From positions 21,560,890 through 21,624,889 of the forward strand of contig OY829661.1 of NCBI GenBank assembly GCA_963691815.1: a stretch of 64,000 nt of DNA. The letters run 5' to 3'. Origin of the DNA: Echiichthys vipera (taxonomy: Eukaryota > Chordata > Actinopteri > Perciformes > Trachinidae). A model generated the notes under the pieces. The model had not been told where the DNA came from, ran no database searches, and saw only the letters and a program-made list of their open reading frames with translations. Both the position numbers and the translations under genes were made by a program. Within the stretch, counting starts at the first letter, position 1. Each line of letters starts with the position of its first letter. Below, piece by piece: positions 14,501 through 26,100 of this stretch.

Positions 14501-14807
14501 CGGCTTTTTTTTTTTATAGCAATAGAAATCATCAGGGGCTGAATTAGCAGGCCTGAATGGCTTCTTTATTCCAGTACAATAACTGAGCTACTGGCTAAAA
14601 ACAAGCAGCTGAACAATAGCCTATCACTCACATTTAATACTTTAATCCTGAATTTGTGTCAGTGCCATAGATGATTTAATTGACAACAACATTTCACAAT
14701 GATTCTGCTGCAACTGTGGTTAATTCTGTAGCTGTATTTACATTTACGCTTCTATCATAAAAGTACTTAGAATGAATATCTTGTTGTGCATGACATACTG
14801 TACAGCA

Positions 14808-15113
14808 GGGGCGACTGTGGCTCAGTGAAAGAGTGGGTCGTCCTCCATTTCAGAGATTGGCGGTTCGATCTCCACCCCGGTCCACATGTCGAAGTGTCCT
14901 TGGGCAAGACACTGAACCTCGAATTGCATCCTGTGCTGTGCATGGGTGTGTAAATGTGGTGTGAATGGTTACATTAGATTAGATGGTATGTAGCTGTCCA
15001 CTGCCATCAGTGTGAATGTCTGTGTGAATGGGTGAATGTGACAAACACTGTGAAAGCGCCTTGAGTAGTCAGAAGACTAGTAAGGCGCTATATAAGTCCA
15101 TTTACCCTTTACC
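14808..15113 (+). repeat. tRNA-derived SINE, full-length copy
   Basis: The head has a tRNA-like A box (TGGCTCAGTG) and B box (GGTTCGATCTCC). The body reads GTCCTTGGGCAAGACACTGAA, and the end is AAGGCGCTATATAAGTCCATTTACC. This is a common teleost SINE type. The head is not a working tRNA gene. Confidence 0.8.
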
Positions 15114-15589
15114 AGTATATGGGAAACTATTTGGATGAGGTTATTCAACTGACAGATGAAAAACATCTTTCAGGTGCCACTAACACGGATGGTGAGGCTT
15201 CACACACAGCATAGTGGCCCCAACTTTCAACACAAAACCACAGCTGGTAAATGAGAGTGGACCCCTGGGAAATTATATGGAGGGTGGAGTCCCAAAGGGG
15301 CACAAGAGCAATTTTATTAATGTTATGGGCGAGTAGAAAATCTGCTCTACAGTTCTTTGACATTTGTTTGCATGTTTTCACTTTAGTTTTTCTGTTATTC
15401 GGTCTAAATAGTTATGCTTACAGATATGTGTTTATGATTAGAAGGGGAAAACCGTTTTTTCCACATCTAAAACATTTTCACACATTGGATCACTCATAAC
15501 TTGGCCAGATTTGTGAGTCACTTTTACCCAGTAACACTCTCTGATGCATGCAATCATCACAGGTTTTTAATAGTATTATAATAAGTCTG

Positions 15590-16093
15590 AGTTTACAATG
15601 ATTAAGAAGAGTTCCAGCTGTCACAGACCACATATATTCTGGGCTAATTGTTTAATGTCTGACGGTTTGTATTCTGGTCTCCAGGCATCACCATGCAGCT
15701 GTAACTTGACTGGTAAGATTTTCCCATGGACTGGCAGACCAAGCTCCCGCAAACGTAGCTTAAAAGGTCCTGTGCATGAGCGAAGTCTTCCTCCTCCTCC
15801 TCCTCCTCCTCCTCCTCACTCGCCTCCTCCCTGTTTCTGTCTGTCCCGCTCTGCTCAGCAGAGGCGACACGCAGAGGAACAGAGCTCATCCCGAGTGGTG
15901 GAGTCAGTTTGAAACGGGACTTCAGACAGTTACACTGGATGCTGCAGAACAGGAAATGCCTTGTGGAGTCTCGTTGGTCATTTAGCGATTTGACTTCTCT
16001 GGGGGATCTCTGGTTTATCTGAACACCGAGCGTGAGAGGAGAGAAAAGTCCGTGGAATAACCTGAAGCTACAGGACCTCTATAGTGCGCCGGG
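15590..16093 (+). promoter_or_regulatory. itga1: Probable itga1 proximal promoter and 5' leader
   Basis: This is the GC-rich, CpG-containing segment just upstream of the start codon. It includes a TATA-like cttaaaagg near 15758-15766, a TCC repeat (15788-15818) and a possible ETS-type aggaaatg near 15951. The transcription start cannot be read from sequence. If it lies far enough upstream, two upstream ORFs precede the main ATG (15776-15985 and 15939-16022). Inferred from position; no mapped promoter. Confidence 0.45.
15788..15818. repeat. (TCC)n microsatellite in the putative itga1 leader/promoter
   Basis: Ten CTC/TCC units about 280 bp before the start codon. One frame reads as a run of Leu, the opposite strand as Glu. 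Confidence 0.9.
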
Positions 16094-16139
16094 ATGCTCG
16101 AGATAAGTCATTTCACTTTGACAGCAGCGGCGGTTGTTG
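16094..16139 (+). CDS. itga1: itga1 exon 1: start codon and signal peptide
   Basis: Encodes residues 1-15 (MLEISHFTLTAAAVV) and ends in phase 1 at donor gtaagt. Joined to exon 2 it forms a hydrophobic signal peptide ending ...LLPCVLS, cut before FNVD, which matches the mature N-terminus of mammalian alpha-1. An in-frame TAG four codons upstream fixes this ATG. The -3 base is G. Confidence 0.9.
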
Positions 16140-17159
16140 GTAAGTAGACTAATAACTTGAAAGGAATTGTGCATCAGTGAAATGAATCAATGAGAGACAC
16201 GCGTCTTTTCAACCCCGTCAAGGTCTCCAGCGCATCCTTTACGCACACGCCGGACAGCAGCTTAGATCATGCAGCCTGCATAATTGACGATCGAGCGACT
16301 GAAAGCATCCATTAGGAGCGTCACTCACGTTGCCTGCGCGCCCATTAAAGGTGGTGGCACCACAGTGTCCTCGTAAAATGCCCCTAAATACTTTCCGTCC
16401 GTATTGCCCAGATGTTATTTACTCTGACTGAGGGAAACCGCAGAGCACTTAATTGTTTCTACGTGCAGCAGAAGCATGGTATTACCACATATAATCGGGA
16501 CATTACAGCCAGTCAGATTACCGTACAGTGCTCTAATTGAATGTTGCGCAGGACTGTTTACGCACCAGTGTCAAGACTGACTGACTAGGAAAGTAGGTGT
16601 TGTTGCTTCTGAGCGAACGTTTCTGCAGCGTCATTTATTTTCATCGTGTTTCTGCAGAAACTGAGTATTTTGCAATGCATGAGTCATGTGAAATTGTGCC
16701 AGACCCTATGACAAAAAACAAACCCCGAAATGAATCTCTGGATGAATATGGAGTGGGTATTTTCCCAAATCATCAGCGATAATTAGATTTTAATTTTTAG
16801 AAGGTGAAAAGTGAAATGAATACCTGCTTTCAGAGGCAGCGAGGCTCTAATGGATATATCTGCGTTGGTGATGTGGAGTCCCACTGGTGATGCTTTGCTC
16901 TCAGGTTCAGCTCCAGAGCAACAGAAGAGAATTAACTTCTAGGTCATGTACCAAATAGTTCAAACATGATGGAAAGTCCCAGGAAAGTTGAGCGAACAAC
17001 CCCTCTTGAGTTTGGAGGAGAGGAAAAACAGAGAAGAAGAAAGAGTGAGAGCAAAGTAAACAGTGCACGTATCTCTTTAATTCTCAGATTCCTGTGCTTT
17101 CATGTGACGCTGACTTGTGATGTTCATTAGAGAATTGAGTTAGAGATGGGGATGGAGAT

Positions 17160-17193
<34 letters not shown>

Positions 17194-20100
17194 AGAGGGA
17201 TCAGCAGTAAATCGCCACATTGAGAAAGTGAAGTTTACTCACTGTTGTCTCATGTCCCATCCTGCACCAACTGGTCATGTAGTCTGAGCTGTTGCTGTAT
17301 GACCTCGATTGGGTTACACAGGGGTAGAGGCGATCTGGTTTGTGAGTCCAAACTGGGAGATCCCGTGTTGTGCTATCGGAGCTGCCTCTGCTGCCCCTGC
17401 TGCCTCAGAGGCCCACATGTGATTATTGTAGTGGCAGCATTTAATCTCTATAAATTCCTAACGGAGATGGGGCTACAGGTGGTTTGAGTTTGGTCCTGCA
17501 GAGGAGGAGAGGGGGCATCTGGCTTCAATCAGTGTGTGGCAGAGAGGGGGTGACCCAGCTTACTAAGGATGTGAGCAGCATTAACACCTATGCTTGAGAC
17601 TGGGGCTGCAACTAATGATTATTTCCCCCCTTTGAATCAATATGTGCTTTTTTAATTCATTAATTCATCATTTAGAATCTAAAATGCCCATCACAGCTCC
17701 ACAGAGACGAGATGATGTCAGTTAAAACGAGCCCTTCAAAGACATCATGTTGGGCTCTTGGAAGCTGTGATGGGCATTTCTTTCCATGCTTTTTTAGACT
17801 AACTAAGAAGCAAACATTTTTCTTTAAGAAATATTATATAATGTTTAGTTTGCAGTGATATAAAACCAGACAAATGTATAAAATCCTCACAATTTAGGAG
17901 CTGGAACTAGAGATTTGCTATTCCTTCGATTGTCTTATTAATCAGCTAATGCATGGACGCATTTAAACCCCTTTTAAGACTTTGAAGTCTCTCCTCTCTT
18001 TGTTGTGCTTGTGAGCGATATGAGCTGAAGCTTTTCATGTGAGACCTCCTGGATGCATCACAGAGATCACACATGATGAGATGTTTGTTCGTCAGATGTG
18101 ACAAACGGCCGTAAAGACATTTTGAAGTTCATATGGTTCTTCGACTCATTAGAAGCTGCCTGTTGATCCGGTTTGTCACAAGTGTGAATAAAAACAACAT
18201 GCTTCTTAGGAAAGTATTTAAAGTATTCTTTGTTACTACGTCTGCGACAAAGATGGAGAGAAGGGGTGAAGGGTTAGCTGAACGCAAACTGATTTAGATC
18301 CCTCAACATTCCTCAGAGTACTCCTGCAGTTTCTCACATCTCAGATTTGAAAGTTTGTCCTTTCTCTACACTTTCATGAGCACATGCTGCAGTAGACAAC
18401 CAGGGTAGAAGGTTCATTCATTGAAAGCAGTAAGGTCAAGGGATAGAAGTCTTCAGACATTATACTCTGAATTGAATTTACGAGCCCGAGTAGTGAACTC
18501 GGCCGTCTCCGTCATTAGCAATATATCTCTTCCTCCTCCGCTACTGTCTCTACTATCCTTTGAATCAGCTCCCTCCCTCGGTCGCAGCAATCAGCACTAA
18601 TTTGACATAAACTGTCTGCTGGCAGCGGCCGACAGATTTACTGGAATGGGTTTAAATTATTAATTAATGATTGTATTCTGCTTCTTTGGGATGTGTTCAC
18701 TTTTAGCATCCTTATTGTTTAATCGGTTAAGTGTAACTATTGTCTGAAGTTATGCCATCACAACTGAAGGTGTGAAGGGAGATGAAGTGCCTTGTCTTGA
18801 TTTCTGTTGGCTGCATTTATCAGAAACATGTCTGTCATCATAACATCTCCTCTACCAACACTGACACTCAACCGCATGAATTTGGGCTGGAATATCTCAA
18901 CAACTATTAGACGGATTGACATGACTTCTTTGTAAAGACATTTGACATCCACAGAGGATGAACCCTGATGACTTTGGTTATCCGCTGACTTTTCTTCGAG
19001 CACCATCATCAGGTCAAAACCTCTAGATAACAAACACAATCATGTTTTCTCTCAGAGGAAGATCATGTGCTCAATTGCGTGACAGCAGCCACATCCTGGC
19101 CTGTTAAACAAGTACTTTTTGGAGCTTAATAAAACTAGGAAAAGTCACAAAACTCCTTCTTTGCTGAGATATGAAGAAGATTTGTCAGCTTGTTTTTCTC
19201 ATAAATGTTTGGCCTGACGGTAAAGGTTAGGGGTAAGTGCGATATCTGATGTGGTAGAGGTGCCGGTTTTCACACTTCCTACAAATAAGGATCTCTGCAC
19301 ACCGACTAACACTTACCTCATGGTTTACATTTCGAGTGCGACTGTGTGACAATCTCTGACAGACTGTCTTTCACAGTGTTCTCTAAGCACTTCCATCTAG
19401 GTCAGATAAATCAGATAAAGTGTTTATAAAGTTATCATACAGCTGTTAATGTAAAAAAACAAAACTGTGACATAATATAAGGCAAGGAGCCGTATTCACA
19501 AAACATCCTGAGGCTAAAAGTAGCTCCTAAAGGGAAGAGTTAGGAGAAAAAAGAGGCGTGTCAGTCCTAACCTTAAGACTCAAATGTTTTCAGTCTAAAA
19601 AAAATACAATGATAATAAACTTTTAAAGCCATATTTTAACGGCAGCCATTTAATAAGCCTGCAACATGTTCAAACAATCCAAAAACAACAGAGATGACAG
19701 TTTGTCTCTTGGATACTGAAAGAAAAAGATTTCAGCCAGCTGTCAGTCGGAGTGGAAAACAAAAAGGGGAAAAGTAGCTTCCTGGTACCAAAAGTGATTT
19801 GAGGCACACTTAACTGAACCATGGCATGGACATGGGGCATTAGTAAACATGAAGTAATCAACAACTGCGATTAATTATTATTAGATCAGCATTGTTGATA
19901 CCCACATTCTTTCTTTGGATGCCTTCGAAACAGAAAAGAGGATAATTCAAGCCAGGAGACTTTTTCCTTTTTTTGTTTTCAGAAGTTCTGAATGAGAGGA
20001 AACTGCTGAAATATGGAGATGACACAGATCTATGGCTGGCTGTTGTAAAACAGCAGAATAGATAAACTGTCACCTGTAACACTTGCTGCCTGTCATGGTA

Positions 20101-23100
20101 AAGTTGAGATAGGAAGAAAACAGAATGGCACGTTTTCTGGCAGCTGGGGCTTCAAAGACAAAGACAAAACATTAAGATTGAGCGAGTGATGACACGAAGA
20201 CACATTTCACAGTTCACAATAGCAAATATTGACGCTGTATAGCTATACGCTTTCTGATCAGTTACACGGATCCTGATGGGTTTTGTTCTGTGCCAGTTTT
20301 TGAGGTGAAGATGTGCTTGATAATAGTGATTCTGTAACACCAGCAGGGATCCATTGAACTGAATCTCTGTGGTCAGTGAGTTCATACAGTGAGCTCCACT
20401 TCAAATTAGAAGTGTTAACATCTACTGGCACTGGCCTGTTGACAACACATATGACAATGACGCATTTGGGACATCATGGCTGCCCTTTGGCAAGTAGGGA
20501 ATTGGTTGAAAGTATTAAAAATATCTAAAGTGGTCTGACATTTTGTAGTACAAACAAGATAATGAGATGAAGCATCATTTGCAGCCTTGTATATAAGTAG
20601 ATTCCACCCAATGTCAAGAAGGACTTAGCTAATCTCATTTGTAATTATAAGAATGATTTGTACATTAAACGTGTGTATTCTGTTTTAGAGAAGGTCAACT
20701 TTTAATTTAAATGCTTAACTTCATTTAGCAATCATTTTCAGTAGCACTGTACATGTCAGGGCAGTGTCACAGTAGGCTCATTCAGATAAAGACGAGCTCG
20801 TGCATCTTGGGTGCATGCAGAGGTGACTGAGGGTGCGTTCTGCGGATTAACACAAAGCAGAAGAGCATATATTTCCATGAAGTACTGCGATAGTCAAAAG
20901 GAAGGCTCAAAGATTCACCCCCAAGCGTGTGAAACCACAACGGCCACCCACATGACTTGGTTTCATACTCTGCTGCCTCAGACCACTGCAGATGTGTAGC
21001 TGCTGTCTCTGCAGCATGTGGCAACCATGAAATCATCAACTGCAAAGTGAAAGATGTTCAAGGTAAAGCTGGTGTAGTTAATAACAGGACTCACTGGCAC
21101 CGGGTCAAAGGTGATGACAATAGTGCATTTTACCCTCATGTCATTTAGCTTGCTGTGTTTAAAGATTGTTTTTTGTTGTTCTGTGTTTTTATTGGACAGG
21201 GTAGGGTAAAGATATAAACAGGAAATATGAGGGGCGAGAGACAGTAGTTTGAGACGCAACAAAGGGCCCCAGTTGGAATCAAACCGGATGCGTTTGGGTT
21301 TTATATTGTGCTTTTAACCATTAAACCACGGTTGCTAAAGAGAGTTCCAAGCCAAAGATCTCTGATTAGGAAGAAAGTAAGAAAAGTCAAATAAAAGATC
21401 TTGTTTGCTGTTTTTGAATGTGCTATAGAAACATGAAAATATAAATGAACAAAGAAAAAAATAGACCTTTCCTCCACTGATTTCAAATCATTTGCTGCTC
21501 TACTTGGTCTGTCGATTAGTCCAACACTTTGCTGCAGAATGAAGTATCTCTTTAACCACCTCGCGGATTGCAGTGACATTAATAGACACATTAATAGTTC
21601 CCAGAGGACGAATCCTACGGTATTTGGTTATCCCCTGACCCTTCCTTTGGTGCCACCAGCAGATTGTTTGTGGTTCACAGTGAAAAAAGCTGACACCAGA
21701 CCGACATCAAAGACCTAGTGAACACTGGTGCGTCACTTCACTTTGCACTTAAACACACCGCAAAGACTACAGTTTTTCTTTACATTGAGCGTTGCAGCCT
21801 CACAGAGCTTCTTGTTGCAGGGTAATTTGCAAATAAATAAAGTGAATAACTAGTCTCGTATGTGTGTTAGTGATATCAGTCAGTGTCAGTAACACCCTCG
21901 GGTTGGGTTCTACCACAGTCATCACTAAATCATTATGTCCTGTCTTTTGTCATCGCTGCAGACGGGGAAGTGACAGAAAAATAAAAGGAAACATGGGGGT
22001 TGCCAAGGTGATGCTTGTGCCAAAGCGTTTCTGCTCTGTGACTGTGAATGGTTTCTGCAGAACTTAGCTTTCACTCTGTTATTTTTGGGGGTAAATGCTG
22101 TGGACGTATTGCATATGTCGGAGATTTTTGTTGAGAATATAAAAAATTAACACGTTCGGTCCGACGTTAAGTGAAGATTTGCCTGAAAGACTCATGGTAT
22201 TTGAATAGCAGGGACTATCTTCTTGAAGTGTTTGAAAACATCGATCTTCCCATAAGTGGCCCCTAAGCTCAAAAATAAACACAATAGTGAGATAAGTGCA
22301 GAATAATCCCCAAACTTCACCCAACAGCAAACACACACTTTGGAAAGAAACTGATATCTGTCATAAAAGAGCTTCAAATAAACAAAGCTCCCGTGAAGGT
22401 GCAACATCGAGTGTCGTTTCAGCTTACGTAGGTCTTAACCTCTGAGGAAGGTCAAGCCACACACAGAAACACGCACATGCATAAACACACTGAACACATA
22501 AAAGCATTCGGCATGTGTTTCGCACTTCATCACTTGTCACCACTTTTCCTCAGACTGTTACAATCTTAGCATTTTCCGGAGCATCCTCTTAACCCTGTGA
22601 AGCCCCGGTATAATTGTTTCCATGTTGAAGAAATATTGAAGATACATTTGCTCAATATCAGTCACGCTTTTGTAAGTATTGCCCTCCTAAAGCATTAAAT
22701 ATATATATATATATATAATGTAAACTCTTATCAAACATTATCTCAGCGGCAGTTCCATCTTTCTGCAATGGTTATCAGTTGTTTATAGGATTGTTTTTCA
22801 GTCTGTCACGCCACGGAGGGTTTGTGTGCTGAGGTATTTTTCAGTCATGTGGCTCCACGCAGTTGTTGTGAATCATCAGGGGCAAAGAGGAGGGCGGGGG
22901 AGACTCGGCAGGGCAGACAGGGAGGCAAAGGGGAGAGTGTAAAAGAGGTTGCACAGAGAGCAAAGCTGCTGGCGAGACGATAGGGAGTCAGAGGGGAGGT
23001 TCATTTCAGAGAACTCTACAGTGGGGGGAGATTGCATTATCTCCAGTTTGAGCAAAACAAAAAGAGGAGTGGAAAGGTCAGGGAAAGCGGACAACCACTG

Positions 23101-26100
23101 CTTCTGTTTTTCAAACAGAAGGCGGTTAGTCATCTCCGCAGCTTCTTTATTTGATATTACAGAATTCAACAAGTTGTCTGCCATTGCCTCCCCAAAAAGT
23201 TTCAAGTACCTCTGTACTTTAATGGTTGTGTGGTGTAGTGCAGGTGACTAACTGAGGTTTCACACCTTAATAGTTTGATGCAGTTCAAACAAACTCTGAA
23301 AACACTTTTATTTGGTTCATTAGGTTTGCAGTCTTTACTAAAAATGCTCATAACACATTATTTCTTCATTCATCAGAGACATTAAATCCATGTCCAATGA
23401 AAAAGTTACCTGTGAGACCATATGACTATAAACTTTAAACTACAGGTGTGGATTAGTGGACGCATCCTAAAACGAAATCCTAAACTCTAAAAGTTACACC
23501 GTTTGTACCCCAACCATCAAGTCCAACCTTTGCCAAATAAGTTCTGACGTAGTGAACATTTAACACATGAAGCTAAACTGCTTAACTGCTGGATGCTGAC
23601 GTAGTGTGACAGCAGGACGTATTAAAGTAAGGAGGAAGGTTGGGTTTTTAATGACTTTCACACAGGAGGCCAGAATTTGTTTAGTATTTGAACTCAAACC
23701 ACGATCTTTTCTTAGACCTAACCACATCGTTTTGTTGCCTAAACCTAACCAAGTAAAGTCTGTTTTGTTTGAATTCACAATGCATCTCCCAGAACATTAA
23801 ATAGTGAGGCCAAGGGGTCCTTCAGGCTGATAACCATTGATAATGGCCATTTAATGGAGTGATAATGTCCAAATTACTGGACATTTGGATTAGAAGAAGA
23901 CTGAAGACCTCACTCCATTTCCTATCGTTGGATGTCAAGATTGATTACTCTGTTTACTGGTAGATTACTGCCATGCGTAGCCGATAGCACTAACCTCTGA
24001 TCAAACTGCACTGTAGCCTATTTGGTTCGATCTGATCCAGTTGATGGAAACGTGCCTAATTCCTTTTTGCAACATTTTAAACGTTTGCTTAAAATTCAAT
24101 TGACCATTGAATGGAAACATGACTAATGCCATGCTACTTCCTCCTATGGGGTAATATCATTATTGACTGCTTGTCTGGAGAATGTCTGATGAGGACAGTA
24201 CCACGGTTATGCTGCAGCACAGCCAGCGTTAAACGTCTATTTTCTTGGCCTTACCTTCTGTTTTGGGTGTAGTTTGTGATAAGGTGATTTTTAAAATAAA
24301 ACAGGATTTAAAACTGTCTACACTAATTTCCTTGTTTTTGTCAGTGTGTGCCAACCAAGACCCCATAATGTCTTGCCAGAAACAACACATAAGGAATACT
24401 TCCACACACACACTCCTCTGGGGCTCTCACGGCCTGCGAAGTGCTGATAGTTCCAGATCCTGGATGCATATGTTTCTGTGTTTCTCTGCAACCAGAGCAA
24501 TGCTGCATCTGTGGACCAGGCCTGTCCAGCCCCTCCCCTCCCCTGTTACTCTCCCAGGCCTGCCTGTGCTATCCATCAAACTGGCATCATACAGGGAGCA
24601 GTGGAGCAGTGGCGTCTGCCTGGGGCAACGTCTTCACATTAACCTCTCCAGAGGCCAGCATGAAACAGCCAGGCTAGTCCTGATGCTCTTCACCCAGCCG
24701 AAAGTTTTCTACTTGTGATGTTTCATTACTTTAGTCTGCTGTAGGTTAGAATGAAGCTGTTTGACAAGACTGATTTTTAATCGAGCACTCTGATTCATAT
24801 GATCGCATAAGACTAAGACTACACATACTACATATGTGCGATCTATTGCTTGGAAACATCAGATACTATTAGATGACTGATATTGGAAATTGCAAAAAAC
24901 TATTGATTCTAATTTCCTTAGTTGTATATTTCTAGAATAATATCCACATTTGTATATATCTTATTGGATAGGTTATTTCTGGGGGATGGACAGACATGGG
25001 ATCAGCGTAACATAGACTAATAGAAAACAGACATGAACATATGCACAGACCATAGACACACAAAAAAGCACAAACCAAATAACTTCCATCTCTGGACATC
25101 AATTGACCAGAGCCCCTTTTGTCAACCATTATTAACTTTATAATACAAAATGAAGAAATAAATCACATCCTCAGTACATACATATACTTCTACCGTCTCC
25201 CGCAGAACAGAAGGAATCTAAAAGACTTTCTTTTTTTTGGTGGACTTTAACATACTCCAGAAACCTCTCCTGGAGTTGATTTATTGACGTCATCACAGAA
25301 TCAAAGAACCATCACTTGACATCAGAGCTAAAATTTACTCATGATGTTTTAATACTTTTGAATTGGTAAGCTGTTGCTGTTGGCTGAAAGTATTTGTGGC
25401 ATAACTTCATCTATTTTGGTCAGCTCACCTGTGAGAAGAAGAGAAATATTTTGGACATCTCTCAAGCAACAGCACACAGTGAGAGGTTCATAGCAATAAC
25501 AAAAGGTCGTAAAACTCACGCAGATATATCTTAGATACAGCATATGCAAGCTTGTGAAACCATGAATCCTTCCTAACGCTGTAGCAACTCCCAGGCCTGA
25601 TTTTGAAACCAATATCCAGGATAAAAACGTTGCATCTTAGTGAGAAAATATGTACTTGCATGTGAAGAGAGCAGAGTAAAGTCAGCAGCAGGGAGGAAAT
25701 AATACGTTTGGTAGTGAGTGAGAACTCCTCTTACAGGCCTCAGGTGATCTTTGGTCTTAGGATGTGAGACAGTAGTGATTTGAAACTCACCAGATGGTTG
25801 TATGCACATTCATTTTTTCACTTTTGCCTGTTCATCGTGCTCTTTTGCAGTATTCAGAATGTGCCTGTCTTGTGTGGTGTTTTTCTTTACTGATTTTGAG
25901 TAGCCTTGAAAAAACAGCGGAGAAACAAAACATCAAGGGGAGTTGTGTGATCCTTGAACACATCTGTGTGTCTGACAGTGAGAGGGGGTGTGTGTCGGGA
26001 CGGGGGCGGGATTCCCCCCCGCTGAGGCCTTTTCCACACTATTGTGGACATGTTTCTTTTCTTTGACTTTCAATCCACAGTAGACTGTTTGAGTTTTTCC

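Larger units (their letters stand above)
1..15589. other. Upstream non-coding DNA, no gene recognised
   Basis: All ORFs here are short (up to about 106 codons) and look like chance or low-complexity reading. I recognise no exon, RNA gene or protein domain. The region holds dispersed repeat fragments (separate entries) and microsatellites. Unlisted stretches show nothing I can name. Distal itga1 enhancers could lie here but none is demonstrable. Confidence 0.6.

Noticed and set aside
14808..14888. Apparent tRNA gene
   Set aside because: It has A and B boxes but is joined to a SINE body. The cloverleaf is degenerate, so it is a SINE head rather than a tRNA gene.
15644..15889. Minus-strand ORF with a Glu run
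   Set aside because: Reverse reading of the TCC repeat in the itga1 leader region; no independent support.
24245..24718. 157-codon plus-strand ORF in intron 1
   Set aside because: No domain, repeat pattern or splice context recognised. It sits in a locally GC-richer patch, and overlapping ORFs in other frames are also open, which fits chance.
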